A stretch of DNA of 41,202 nucleotides from Bacteroidales bacterium (GTDB lineage: Bacteria > Bacteroidota > Bacteroidia > Bacteroidales > UBA3824). A program made the translations under genes and the position numbers. The notes beneath the pieces were generated by a model. It made no database searches and was not told the origin of the DNA. It was given only the letters and a program-made list of their open reading frames with translations. Numbering within the stretch: position 1 is the first letter of the stretch; each line of letters starts with the position of its first letter. The stretch lies in the NCBI GenBank assembly GCA_024413595.1, contig JAKSUC010000028.1:1-41202 (forward strand). The letters are read 5' to 3'. Below, in pieces: positions 32,498-41,151 of this stretch.

Positions 32498-33370
32498 ATG
32501 AGTATACTGGTTAACAAAGATTCTAAAGTCATAGTACAAGGCTTTACTGGCAGTGAAGGAACTTTTCACGCTGGACAAATGATAGAATACGGAACTAATG
32601 TTGTAGGTGGTGTAACTCCTGGTAAAGGTGGACAGACTCATCTTGATAGACCGGTATTCAACACTGTTAAAGAAGCTGTTGAAAAAACAGGTGCTAACGT
32701 AAGTTGTATTTTTGTACCGCCTGCATTTGCTGCAGACTCTATTATGGAAGCTGCTGAATCTGGAATCAAAGTTATTGTTTGTATTACAGAAGGAATTCCT
32801 ACTCAAGACATGGTGAAAGTTAAAGAATTCCTTAAAGATAAAGATTGTAGATTAATTGGTCCTAATTGTCCTGGAATTCTTACAGTTGGCGAAGCTAAAA
32901 TCGGTATTATGCCTGGTTTTATTTTCCAAAAAGGTCACATCGGAATTGTTTCTCGTTCTGGTACATTAACTTACGAAGCTGTAGACCAAGTTACAAAAGC
33001 AGGACTAGGTCAAACTACAGCTATTGGTATTGGTGGTGACCCTATTATTGGTACTACAACTCTTGATGCTGTTAAATTATTCATGGCTGACCCAGAAACC
33101 GAAGGTATCATCATGATTGGTGAAATCGGTGGTTCTATGGAAACAGACGCTGCTTATTGGATTAAAGAAAATGGAACAAAACCTGTTGTTGGTTTTATTG
33201 CAGGTCAAACAGCTCCTAAAGGCAGACGTATGGGACACGCTGGTGCTATCATTGGTGGTAAAGCTGATACTGCTGCTGCTAAAATGCAAATAATGAGAGA
33301 ATGTGGCATTACTGTTGCAGAATCACCTGCTGATTTAGGCAAAAAAATGCTTGAAGCTTTAAAGAAATAG
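32498..33370 (+). CDS. sucD: Succinate-CoA ligase subunit alpha
   Basis: The 290-residue protein is of standard length. It has the CoA-binding Rossmann domain at the start ([31 protein letters not shown]) and the ligase domain with GPNCPGILT and the phospho-histidine loop [10 protein letters not shown] (His247). The enzyme interconverts succinyl-CoA and succinate with ADP or GDP; in anaerobic Bacteroidota it serves fermentation to propionate and succinate as well as the TCA cycle. The usual partner sucC is not adjacent on either side, so the subunits are encoded apart or sucC lies elsewhere. A strong promoter and a terminator bracket it as a single-gene transcript. It is codon-biased towards a highly expressed gene. 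Confidence 0.97.
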   Translation: MSILVNKDSKVIVQGFTGSEGTFHAGQMIEYGTNVVGGVTPGKGGQTHLDRPVFNTVKEAVEKTGANVSCIFVPPAFAADSIMEAAESGIKVIVCITEGIPTQDMVKVKEFLKDKDCRLIGPNCPGILTVGEAKIGIMPGFIFQKGHIGIVSRSGTLTYEAVDQVTKAGLGQTTAIGIGGDPIIGTTTLDAVKLFMADPETEGIIMIGEIGGSMETDAAYWIKENGTKPVVGFIAGQTAPKGRRMGHAGAIIGGKADTAAAKMQIMRECGITVAESPADLGKKMLEALKK

Positions 33371-33394
33371 GACATATTTTTATTTCGTTATAAT

Positions 33395-33430
33395 AAAAAT
33401 GTCACAGATTTTTCTGTGGCATTTTTTTTT
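33395..33430 (+). terminator. Terminator of sucD
   Basis: AAAATG-CACAG pairs with CTGTG-CATTTT across a loop, one mismatch, then a run of ten T on the plus strand. It starts 25 bases after the sucD stop. Confidence 0.85.
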
Positions 33431-33496
33431 AACAACTAAATTTTTTCATATTCATTCATTAACAGATTTATATTTTATTCGTTTAATAATTTAAAA

Positions 33497-33511
33497 CTTA
33501 AAGTAATACTT
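33497..33511 (+). promoter_or_regulatory. Palindromic motif upstream of cdd
   Basis: CTTAAAGTAATACTT, with the palindromic core AAGTA-n-TACTT, ends 6 bases before the cdd start codon. A 14-of-15 match occurs upstream of yggS at 34132-34146. It could be a shared operator. Confidence 0.45.
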
Positions 33512-33517
33512 CAGATT

Positions 33518-33997
33518 ATGAAAAAAATCAATATAACTTCTGAAATAATAGAATGTTCTAATGAAGAATTAGATCCAAAAGATAAAGAATTAGTTAAATC
33601 AGCAGAAAATTTTTTAGATCATGCTTATGCTCCATATTCAAAATTTAGTGTTTCTGCTGTTGTGCTTTTAGATAATGGAATTATCTTAAATGGAACAAAT
33701 CAAGAAAACGCAGCTTATCCTTCTGGATTATGTGCAGAAAGAACTACAATATTTTACGCTAATTCTTTATACCCAAATAACAAAATTTTAACTCTTGCCA
33801 TTTCTGCAAAATATGAAGGTGAAATAGTTAAAAATCCAATCACTCCATGTGGTGCTTGCCGACAAGTAATTCTTGAAACAGAAAAACGTTTCGCGTCACC
33901 AATAAAAATTATTCTTGCAGGCAAAAATAAATGTTTTATCATCAACAGTATCAAAGACTTATTACCATTATCTTTTGATGATGAGTTTTTTGAATAA
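33518..33997 (+). CDS. cdd: Cytidine deaminase
   Basis: The 159-residue protein is a homotetramer-type cytidine deaminase, converting cytidine and deoxycytidine to uridines in pyrimidine salvage. The substrate loop NQENAAYPSGLCAERTT (61-77) holds the catalytic Glu74 and zinc ligand Cys72. The second zinc pair is in PCGACRQ (Cys111 and Cys114). AYAPYSKFSVSAVVL (36-50) is the family's opening signature. Upstream is a palindromic motif also seen before yggS. It lies 147 bases after sucD, beyond a terminator, so it is transcribed separately. Confidence 0.96.
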   Translation: MKKINITSEIIECSNEELDPKDKELVKSAENFLDHAYAPYSKFSVSAVVLLDNGIILNGTNQENAAYPSGLCAERTTIFYANSLYPNNKILTLAISAKYEGEIVKNPITPCGACRQVILETEKRFASPIKIILAGKNKCFIINSIKDLLPLSFDDEFFE

Positions 33998-34060
33998 TTA
34001 CAATAAATTATTAATAATCAATCAGTTACAAAGAAATTAAAATCCCTTAAAACACCGATA

Positions 34061-34078
34061 GGGGAGTGGGGGAGGGGG
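34061..34078 (+). other. G-run, possible G-quadruplex or RNA structure
   Basis: Fifteen of eighteen bases are G, in runs of four, five and five, in the 189-base gap between cdd and yggS. This contrasts sharply with the A+T-rich surroundings. Three runs alone give no canonical three-tetrad G4, but a two-tetrad fold is possible. Confidence 0.35.
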
Positions 34079-34131
34079 ATTATAATTGATTATATCATAT
34101 TTTGTTTTCATAATAATTAATTATCATTTCA

Positions 34132-34146
34132 CTTAAAGTATTACTT
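34132..34146 (+). promoter_or_regulatory. Palindromic motif upstream of yggS
   Basis: CTTAAAGTATTACTT, 14 of 15 bases identical to the motif before cdd, lies 40 bases upstream of the yggS-family start codon. The core AAGTA-n-TACTT is an inverted repeat. Confidence 0.45.
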
Positions 34147-34186
34147 TAACAAGCTATAAATTAGCATTAAAAATCATAATAAAAAA

Positions 34187-34861
34187 ATGGAAAATCTCAA
34201 CAACTTTTATAACATAAAAAACACCATTCCAAATGATGTTTTATTACTTGCTGTTTCAAAAACAAAACCAGAACAAGACATACTAAATCTTTATCAAATT
34301 GGACAACGAGATTTTGGCGAAAACAAAGTACAAGAATTAACTTCAAAATATAACAATTTACCTAAAGATATAAATTGGCACATGATTGGACATTTACAAA
34401 CAAACAAAGTAAAATATATAGTGCCTTTTATCTTTATGATACACAGTGTGGATAGTTATAAACTTTTAATAGAAATCAACAAACACGCCGAAAAAAACAA
34501 CAGAATTATAAATTGTCTTTTACAATTAAAAGTAGCAAACGAAGAAACAAAATTTGGATTTTCACAACAAGAAATTATAAATTTATTTCAACAAAATGCT
34601 TTTGAAAATCTTAAAAACATAAAAATAAGAGGATTAATGGGAATGGCAACAAATACCGAAGATATCAACGAAATTGACAAAGAATTTGGAAATGTTAACT
34701 CATTATTCAACAATATAAAAGCAAATTATAAAGTAGGAGAGGAGTTTAACCAAATTTCTATGGGAATGTCAGGAGATTACAAAATAGCAATAAAAAACGG
34801 AAGCACAATTATTCGAATAGGTTCTTCTATTTTTGGAGAAAGAGATTATTCAAAAATATAA
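34187..34861 (+). CDS. yggS: YggS-family pyridoxal-phosphate homeostasis protein
   Basis: The 224-residue protein is of the YggS/PLPBP family, which binds pyridoxal 5'-phosphate and controls its free pool and keto-acid and amino-acid balance, without known enzymatic turnover. The PLP lysine is Lys25 in LLAVSKTKPEQDI. Also typical are GQRDFGENKVQEL, WHMIGHLQTNKVKYI, IHSVDS, MGMA and the phosphate-binding SMGMSGDYKIAIKNGSTIIR. The gene is followed by the 34865-34892 hairpin, whose T-run is better placed for the opposite gene. The cause for its position next to cdd is unclear. Confidence 0.95.
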   Translation: MENLNNFYNIKNTIPNDVLLLAVSKTKPEQDILNLYQIGQRDFGENKVQELTSKYNNLPKDINWHMIGHLQTNKVKYIVPFIFMIHSVDSYKLLIEINKHAEKNNRIINCLLQLKVANEETKFGFSQQEIINLFQQNAFENLKNIKIRGLMGMATNTEDINEIDKEFGNVNSLFNNIKANYKVGEEFNQISMGMSGDYKIAIKNGSTIIRIGSSIFGERDYSKI

Positions 34862-34895
34862 AAAAAGGTGAAAACTAAATTGTTTTCACCTTAAC
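34860..34895 (-). terminator. Terminator between yggS and the caspase-like gene
   Basis: AAGGTGAAAAC (34865-34875) pairs perfectly with GTTTTCACCTT (34882-34892). The minus strand gives a T-run right after it, so it is best placed to end the caspase-like gene that stops at 34922. The plus strand has only a weak T-tract, so yggS may use it less efficiently. Confidence 0.8.
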
Positions 34896-34921
34896 TTCAC
34901 AACATCAAGATAATTAAAAAA

Positions 34922-36085
34922 CTAACAAAAGAAATACAAAAAGGCAAAAACTCCAGCTGTAACTATACTTGCAAACAAATACAATTTTTCTGTATTAAAA
35001 ACTGATTTTTTGCTGTAAGTTTTTGAAAGTTTAACAATTCTTTTTCTTGCATTAATTATGTATTTACCATTAGGATAAGATTTCACATAATTTAAATAAG
35101 CAGAAATAGTATCTTGATTTTCAGCATCAACCCATTTTTCATTTTCTTCAGTTTCATAAAGTTTAAGTTCAGCCATCTTACTATAACGACATTTAGGAAA
35201 CTTTTGAATAAAATTAAAATAAGAATAAGCATCATTTTTTGCCAAAGTCAAATTCCATTCAGTTTCAATTTCAGATAATTGTTTATCAATAACTTCAATA
35301 TTATCTACTTGTTCAAAATCGATAGAAACATTTGTATTATAAACGTTTTTCACAAAAGGAACATCAACAACCTCATTATCAATTGACTGAATAGGCAAAG
35401 GCAAACCTAAATCACAAAACTCATCTTTAATACTTTCAACAATTTCACTAAGAGTTAAATAGGTAGAACTATTATTCATACCATCTTTAATACGCGAAAT
35501 CAAAGCATTAGTAAAATAAGTAGGAACACCAATATGCTTTTTAGGATAATAAGCACATTCATCTTCCGAAGTAGAAGAAACAATGTGAACACCATCAAAG
35601 TTTTTAAACAATGAATACGAGTCGCCCATAGCCTTATGAATTTGACCACTATGACAAGCATCAAGAACAAGAATTTTTTTACCAGCATAACAATTCAAAA
35701 TAGTATCTTTTAAATATTTAATAGAAATACCACTTTCTTTCAAATATTTTTCAGATGTATCAGAACCTGCAAGATAAACATTCAAGTCTTGAGTACTCAT
35801 CAAACCATGACCAGTAAAATACACAAACAAAGTATAATCACTAGAATTAGCCTTGTTGCAAGCGTCTGTAATATGTTTTTTGATATTCAAAGCATTTTCG
35901 TTAAACGATACAATCAAATTTTTTTCATTAACACCAATTAAATTAGTATCAACAAAAATTCTTTTCATTTGATTAATATTACTTTCTACATTAGGAATAT
36001 TAGGAATTGATTTATCCTCATATTGACTAACGCCAATCAAAAGAACTACGCTTTTGTTTTTAAATAAATAATTATTTGTTCTCAT
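34922..36085 (-). CDS. Membrane-anchored caspase-like (C14) protease
   Basis: The 387-residue protein begins with a caspase-type domain (about 10-240): strand KSVVLLIGVSQYED, the catalytic His93 in YFTGHGLM and Cys144 in VLDACHSGQ, both intact. Residues 270-355 contain two TPR-like degenerate repeats (DAYSYFNFIQKFPKCRYSKM and TISAYLNYVKSYPNGKYIIN). The C-terminal 21 residues (LYLFASIVTAGVFAFLYFFC) are hydrophobic, a tail anchor leaving the protease in the cytoplasm. Bacterial caspase-like proteins act in phage defence, in programmed death and in oxidative responses; some cut gasdermins or other effectors. No gasdermin, CRISPR or other obvious partner is next to it. It is a stand-alone gene facing away from gyrA and has a well-formed promoter. 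Confidence 0.88.
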   Translation of the reverse strand: MRTNNYLFKNKSVVLLIGVSQYEDKSIPNIPNVESNINQMKRIFVDTNLIGVNEKNLIVSFNENALNIKKHITDACNKANSSDYTLFVYFTGHGLMSTQDLNVYLAGSDTSEKYLKESGISIKYLKDTILNCYAGKKILVLDACHSGQIHKAMGDSYSLFKNFDGVHIVSSTSEDECAYYPKKHIGVPTYFTNALISRIKDGMNNSSTYLTLSEIVESIKDEFCDLGLPLPIQSIDNEVVDVPFVKNVYNTNVSIDFEQVDNIEVIDKQLSEIETEWNLTLAKNDAYSYFNFIQKFPKCRYSKMAELKLYETEENEKWVDAENQDTISAYLNYVKSYPNGKYIINARKRIVKLSKTYSKKSVFNTEKLYLFASIVTAGVFAFLYFFC

Positions 36086-36134
36086 TTTCTTAAAATTTAA
36101 TGTTTATAAATTATTGTTGTTTAAAATATTATAT

Positions 36135-36166
36135 CAAATATAATAAATATTTATGACATTTCCAAA
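36135..36166 (-). promoter_or_regulatory. Promoter of the caspase-like gene
   Basis: On the minus strand, TTTGG (36162-36166) precedes TATATTTG (36135-36142) by 19-20 bases, a full match to the pattern. The ATG is 49 bases downstream of the -7 element. The 419-base gap 36086-36504 holds this, the gyrA promoter and the gyrA leader hairpin and no gene. Confidence 0.55.
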
Positions 36167-36426
36167 TATTTTAGCAATTATTTTCATATTATCATTAAAT
36201 ATAATACATATAAATAAATTAATATAAAATTATAACATCTAGCAAAAATTAAATAATTAAAGATTTTAAATGTTAAATAATGTTAAAAATTTAATAAAAC
36301 GATGAAAATCAATATTTTGAACTAAAAAACAATGAAAATTATTGGAAATCAACAACAAAAAAACAAAAAAATGAAAATAAAGCAATCAAAATGTGATTTT
36401 TATTAATAAAATCAAATAAAAATTGT

Positions 36427-36434
36427 TACATTTG
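36427..36434 (+). promoter_or_regulatory. -7 element of gyrA
   Basis: TACATTTG matches TAnnTTTG. The ATG at 36505 lies 70 bases downstream, leaving a leader that contains the hairpin at 36452-36477. No clear -33 element is at 19 bases. Confidence 0.45.
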
Positions 36435-36451
36435 CAAAATTAGTTAAAACC

Positions 36452-36477
36452 ATAGTTGAGAGAGATTTCTCAACTAT
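36452..36477 (+). promoter_or_regulatory. Hairpin in the gyrA leader
   Basis: ATAGTTGAGA (36452-36461) and TCTCAACTAT (36468-36477) are perfect 10-base arms around a 6-base loop, GAGATT. It lies between the -7 element and the start codon (27 bases before the ATG) and has no T-run right after it, so it is not a terminator. It could be an operator or an RNA structure. Confidence 0.6.
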
Positions 36478-36504
36478 AATTAAAATAGTAAATTATTTTA
36501 AATT

Positions 36505-39066
36505 ATGTCAGATACAAACGAAAAAATCGTTAAAGTAAACATTGATAAAGAGATGCGATCTGCTTACATTGACTATTCAATGTCAGTAATAGTATCGCGT
36601 GCCCTACCCGACGTACGAGATGGATTAAAACCTGTTCATCGTCGTGTTTTGTTTGGAATGAACGAAATGGGCGTATTTGCAAACAAACCTACTAAAAAAT
36701 CAGCAAGAATTGTTGGTGAAGTTATGGGTAAATTTCACCCACATGGCGACTCTTCAGTATATTTAACAATGGTTCGTCTTGCCCAAAATTGGATTATGCG
36801 ATATCCTCTTGTTGATGGACAAGGAAACTTTGGTTCAGTTGACGGTGATAGTCCTGCTGCAATGCGTTATACCGAAGCAAGACTCAAAAAAATAGCAGAA
36901 GATACTTTAATAGACTTAGACAAAGATGCTGTAGACTTTATGCCAAACTTTGATGAGTCATTAAAAGAACCTGTTGTTTTACCAACTCGTATTCCAATGT
37001 TGCTTGTAAATGGAGCATCTGGTATTGCTGTAGGTATGGCAACAAATATGGCACCACATAATTTAACAGACACTATTGATGCAATTGTAGCTTACATCGA
37101 TAATAATGATATTACTATAGATGAGTTAATAAAAATTATCAAAGCCCCCGACTTCCCTACCGGAGGACAAATTTATGGTTATCAAGGTGTTAAAGACGCA
37201 TATTTAACAGGTAGAGGAAGAATTGTTATTCGTTCTAAATATCATATTGAAACTTCACATTCAGGAAAACCTCAAATTATTTTTGAAGAAATTCCATATT
37301 TAGTCAATAAGGCAGAGCAAATAAAACACATAGCCGATCTTGTTAATGAAAAGAAAATTGACGACATAGTTCATGCAAACGATGAGTCAGACAGAAACGG
37401 TATGCGTATTGTCGTTACCTTAAAAAATGGAGCAATTCCAAATGTAGTTGTTAATAAATTATTTAAATTAACACAATTACAAACAACATTTAATGTAAAC
37501 AACATTGCCTTAGTAAAAGGTCGTCCACAATTACTCAATTTAAAACAATTAATTGAATGTTTTGTTGAACATCGTCACGACGTAATAATTCGTCGTTCAA
37601 AATATGAACTTGAACAAGCACAAAAACGAGCTCATATTTTAGAAGGATTATTGATTGCACTTGATAATTTAGACGCAGTAATCAATTTAATTAGAACATC
37701 AGCTAATAGAGATATTGCACGAGAAGGTTTGATGCAAAAATTTGGACTTTCTGAAGCTCAAGCACGTGCTATTCTTGAAATGCGTCTTCAACAACTCACA
37801 GGTTTGGAACGCGATAAAATTAAGAGTGAATACGAAGAAATTATGAAATATATTAATTTCTTAAACGAAGTACTCTCTAATCGCGATAAACAAATGGAAG
37901 TTATTAAAAATGAATTGCTTGAAGTAAAAGAAAAATATCACGATGAACGTAAAACAACTATAGAATATACAGCTTCAGAAGACTTTAATCCAGAAGATTT
38001 TTACGCTGACGAAGACGTAGTTATTACAATTTCAAATTTAGGATACATTAAACGTACACCACTAGCAGAATTCAAAACTCAAAATAGAGGCGGTCGTGGT
38101 TCAAAAGGAAGTACAACACGTGACGAAGACTTTATACGTCACATATTTAGTGCAACCAACCACAACACAATGTTGTTCTTTACCGAAAAAGGAAAATGTT
38201 TCTGGCTTAAAGTATACGAAATTCCTGAAGGAACAAAAACATCAAAAGGACGCGCAATTCAAAACGTTCTTAATATTGAAAGCGACGACAGCGTTAAAGC
38301 ATACATTAATGTTAAAACACTTACCAACGAAGAATACATAAAAAACAATTTTATTGTACTCTGTACAAAGAATGGTATCATAAAGAAAACAACATTAGAA
38401 GAATATTCACGTCCACGAGCAAATGGTATCAATGCTATCAACGTTCGTGAAGGTGATGCTTTGTTAGAGGCAAAACTTACTAATGGAAATAATGATATCA
38501 TTATTGGTGTTAAAGGCGGAAAAGCTATTAGATTTAAAGAAACCGATGTACGTCCAATGGGAAGAACTGCATCTGGAGTAAAAGGCGTTAACTTAGCAGA
38601 AAACGATCAAGCAATAGGTATGGTTATCGCTGATGAAACAAATACAGAAGAAAATATTCTTGTTGTTTCTGAAAATGGATACGGTAAACGTTCAAATTTA
38701 GAAGAATATAGAATAACAGGACGTGGAGGTAAAGGTGTTAAAACAATAAATGTAACAGATAAAACAGGTCAATTAATAGCAATTGATAAAGTTACAAACG
38801 ATGACGATTTAATGATTATAAACAAATCAGGAATTGCTATCAGATTGAAAGTTAGCACAATACCAACCTCTTCAAGAGCAACACAAGGAGTAAAATTGAT
38901 AAATATTGGCAAAAAAGACTCAATTGCCTCAATAGCTGTTGTTCCAGGAGGAGAAGATGAAGAAGAAAATTCAGAAAATATAGAAACATCTGAAAATGTA
39001 GAAAATATTGAGAATACAAATCAAGAACAAACTACATCAGAAGATACAGAAAATCAAGAACAATAA
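36505..39066 (+). CDS. gyrA: DNA gyrase subunit A
   Basis: The 853-residue protein has the cleavage-religation domain and beta-pinwheel C-terminus of gyrase A. Catalytic Tyr122 is in AAMRYTEARL. The GyrA-box (QNRGGRGSKG, matching QRRGGRG) opens the C-terminal domain at about 530, which separates gyrase from topoisomerase IV ParC. The final 45 residues are an acidic Glu/Asn-rich tail. In the quinolone-determining region HPHGDSSVYLTMVRL, residue 83 is Ser (as in E. coli) but residue 87, usually Asp or Glu in that numbering, is Leu. The gene has its own promoter and leader hairpin and is followed 37 bases later by a TPR gene. Gyrase introduces negative supercoils with GyrB, which is not in this window. 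Confidence 0.97.
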   Translation: MSDTNEKIVKVNIDKEMRSAYIDYSMSVIVSRALPDVRDGLKPVHRRVLFGMNEMGVFANKPTKKSARIVGEVMGKFHPHGDSSVYLTMVRLAQNWIMRYPLVDGQGNFGSVDGDSPAAMRYTEARLKKIAEDTLIDLDKDAVDFMPNFDESLKEPVVLPTRIPMLLVNGASGIAVGMATNMAPHNLTDTIDAIVAYIDNNDITIDELIKIIKAPDFPTGGQIYGYQGVKDAYLTGRGRIVIRSKYHIETSHSGKPQIIFEEIPYLVNKAEQIKHIADLVNEKKIDDIVHANDESDRNGMRIVVTLKNGAIPNVVVNKLFKLTQLQTTFNVNNIALVKGRPQLLNLKQLIECFVEHRHDVIIRRSKYELEQAQKRAHILEGLLIALDNLDAVINLIRTSANRDIAREGLMQKFGLSEAQARAILEMRLQQLTGLERDKIKSEYEEIMKYINFLNEVLSNRDKQMEVIKNELLEVKEKYHDERKTTIEYTASEDFNPEDFYADEDVVITISNLGYIKRTPLAEFKTQNRGGRGSKGSTTRDEDFIRHIFSATNHNTMLFFTEKGKCFWLKVYEIPEGTKTSKGRAIQNVLNIESDDSVKAYINVKTLTNEEYIKNNFIVLCTKNGIIKKTTLEEYSRPRANGINAINVREGDALLEAKLTNGNNDIIIGVKGGKAIRFKETDVRPMGRTASGVKGVNLAENDQAIGMVIADETNTEENILVVSENGYGKRSNLEEYRITGRGGKGVKTINVTDKTGQLIAIDKVTNDDDLMIINKSGIAIRLKVSTIPTSSRATQGVKLINIGKKDSIASIAVVPGGEDEEENSENIETSENVENIENTNQEQTTSEDTENQEQ

Positions 39067-39103
39067 AAAATAAATAGTACATTATTCATATAATTTTACA
39101 AAA

Positions 39104-40624
39104 ATGAAAAAATTATTTTTAACACTTAGTACAATTGCAATTGCCATGAGTTCTGCATTTTCTCAGAACATTAATGGAGCATCAGCAGCCAACATGAAAA
39201 ACAATGTTGACGCAGTAAAAGCAAAAATAGAAAAAAATAATACTGATATTGAAAATCCTAAAAATGCAGCAAAAGTTGCAGCTTGGGAAAGTAGAGGTAA
39301 ATTATTTATGGAAGCTGCATCAGTAAACACAAAAGGAATTTCAGCAGGAATGCAAGCAGCAAAATCTTCTAATATTATGGATGTTAACAATTTGGAAGTA
39401 TTAGTAGGTGCACCAGCTGAAAAAAAGCAATCTGATCAATACGAAATTTGGGTATATCCAACAATTAACATTTATGTACAAAATAATCAAGTACAATTTT
39501 GGGAAGAAACATATCCAGCAGACAAAGATGCTTTAGGAAATGCAGTAAAATCTTATAGAAAAGCATGTGAATTAGATACTAAAGGTAGTTTTAAAAGCAA
39601 AAAAACTACAGTTGAAGCAATTAGAAATATTCGTTTAGCATACACAAATAATGGTATTAATAAATATTTCTTAGGAAAATATAACGAAGCAGCTACTGAT
39701 TTTGAAAGTGCATTAGCATTGTCAGATTTTCCAAAAGCAGCTAACGATACTGCTAAAATTGAAGGTATGATAGCATTTTACGGTGGTTTATCTTCGTTTC
39801 AAGCAGGTGATAAATCAAAAGCTGAAAAAATGTTTAATGAAAGTATCAATTTAAACTACGAAATTGGTAAATGTTATCACTATATTTTCCAAATTAGAAT
39901 GGATGAAGGAAAATCAGATGAAGCATTAAAAATTATTCAAAATGCTTATGAAAAATATCCACAAGAAGAAAGTTTATTATATGATGTAATTAATTATTAT
40001 ACATCACAAAAAGAATTTGACAAAGCAGAAACTTATCTAAATAAAGCTATTGAAAAATATCCAGACAATTTAAGCGTATTTGGAGTAAAAGGTAGCATTT
40101 ATGTAGAAAACTACACAAAATTAAAAGACAATTATTTAGCAACAAGAAACCAAGCAGATTCTCTTAAAAAATTGGCTTTCAAAAATAGAAATAATAAATC
40201 AGAAAATGATAGACTTACAGCCGAAGAAAATGCTAAAAAGCAAGAAGCAGCAGAAATAAAAGAACAATATAATGTATTTATGTCAAAAGCTGACCAAACA
40301 TACAACGATATTCTTGCAAAAGACCCAAAATATTTTGACGCCTACTTTTCTTTAGGAATTGTTTATTATGACAAATCAGATATGGCAGGTCAAGAAGCAA
40401 ACTTGATTCCATTTTCAGAAGATAAAGATGGTTCAAAAGCAGCCGTAAAAATAGCTGAACAAAAAGAAGCATTTAAAAAATCAGCTGAATATTTTGAAAA
40501 AGCACTTGAAATTCAACCAAATAATGTAAATGTTCTTACTAATTTAAGAATGCTTTATACAAAATTGGGAGAATATGATAAATCAAAAGCAATGAAACAA
40601 AGATTAGAAGAATTAGGTCAATAA
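39104..40624 (+). CDS. Exported tetratricopeptide-repeat protein
   Basis: The 506-residue protein begins with a signal peptide (LFLTLSTIAIAMSSAFSQ) without a lipobox cysteine, so it is a soluble periplasmic protein or is exported. A helical region follows (about 20-130), then several TPR units: GKYNEAATDFESALALSDFP, GDKSKAEKMFNESINLN, GKSDEALKIIQNAYEKYPQ, EFDKAETYLNKAIEKYPDN, and near the end KSAEYFEKALEIQPNNVNVL. TPRs are protein-interaction scaffolds. The gene follows gyrA by 37 bases and ends at a strong terminator, so it may be co-transcribed with gyrA; I believe the same order occurs in Bacteroides. Specific function is unknown. Confidence 0.9.
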   Translation: MKKLFLTLSTIAIAMSSAFSQNINGASAANMKNNVDAVKAKIEKNNTDIENPKNAAKVAAWESRGKLFMEAASVNTKGISAGMQAAKSSNIMDVNNLEVLVGAPAEKKQSDQYEIWVYPTINIYVQNNQVQFWEETYPADKDALGNAVKSYRKACELDTKGSFKSKKTTVEAIRNIRLAYTNNGINKYFLGKYNEAATDFESALALSDFPKAANDTAKIEGMIAFYGGLSSFQAGDKSKAEKMFNESINLNYEIGKCYHYIFQIRMDEGKSDEALKIIQNAYEKYPQEESLLYDVINYYTSQKEFDKAETYLNKAIEKYPDNLSVFGVKGSIYVENYTKLKDNYLATRNQADSLKKLAFKNRNNKSENDRLTAEENAKKQEAAEIKEQYNVFMSKADQTYNDILAKDPKYFDAYFSLGIVYYDKSDMAGQEANLIPFSEDKDGSKAAVKIAEQKEAFKKSAEYFEKALEIQPNNVNVLTNLRMLYTKLGEYDKSKAMKQRLEELGQ

Positions 40625-40644
40625 TTCTAAAAATAACTAAAAGG

Positions 40645-40677
40645 AGAGACGTTTGTTTTACAAACGTCTCTTTTTTT
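40645..40677 (+). terminator. Terminator of the gyrA-TPR unit
   Basis: AGAGACGTTTG (40645-40655) pairs perfectly with CAAACGTCTCT (40661-40671) across TTTTA, then a run of T. It lies 21 bases after the TPR gene stop. Confidence 0.9.
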
Positions 40678-40768
40678 ATATAAAACAAATTAAAGATTAA
40701 TAAAATACACGATAAAAAATAAAATAAAAAATGAACTTAAAATTATCGTATAAAAATCCGATAATTGA

Positions 40769-41151
40769 TATTATGTTAAATAGAATTGTTTAATAAATTG
40801 AATTTCAAACAAATAGTTTTAATATAAATATAAATTCAATAATATTGATTCATTATAAAATTAAAAAAAAGCATTATTATATCTTGAAATGAAACTGGTT
40901 AATCCTACATCTATATAGTTTGAAAAAAAATATCTAAAGGATTTTGAGTTATTCTATAATATTATGTTAAATAGAAAGGATCTCTTTTTAAATCCATTAA
41001 AAATGGCGAAATATGAAATTATCATTTTTTTTAATGACTAATTCTGTTTTTTTAGTAAGTAGTAAATATAAAATTGATTGAAATAAAATTAATACATCTC
41101 CCCTATTTTAAATACAAAATATTATAAAAAACAACATTATGTTAAATAGAA
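40769..41151 (+). repeat. Three copies of the 16-base repeat ATTATGTTAAATAGAA
   Basis: Perfect copies lie at 40770-40785, 40961-40976 and 41136-41151, spaced 191 and 175 bases. Each contains an ATG followed by TTA AAT AGA (Met-Leu-Asn-Arg). The intervening sequence is A+T-rich and shows no long open frame. The copy at 40770 lies just after an 8-base inverted repeat (AATTATCG 40741-40748, CGATAATT 40759-40766). The 578 bases from 40625 to the window end hold no recognised gene apart from this array, the terminator, and a possible start at 41139. Confidence 0.6.

Noticed and set aside
34061..34078. Canonical three-tetrad G-quadruplex
   Set aside because: Only three G-runs of three or more are present; four are needed for the classical form. 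Kept only as an unusual G-run.
40770..41151. CRISPR array
   Set aside because: The repeat is only 16 bases, the spacings of 175-191 are far too long and uneven, and no cas genes are near.
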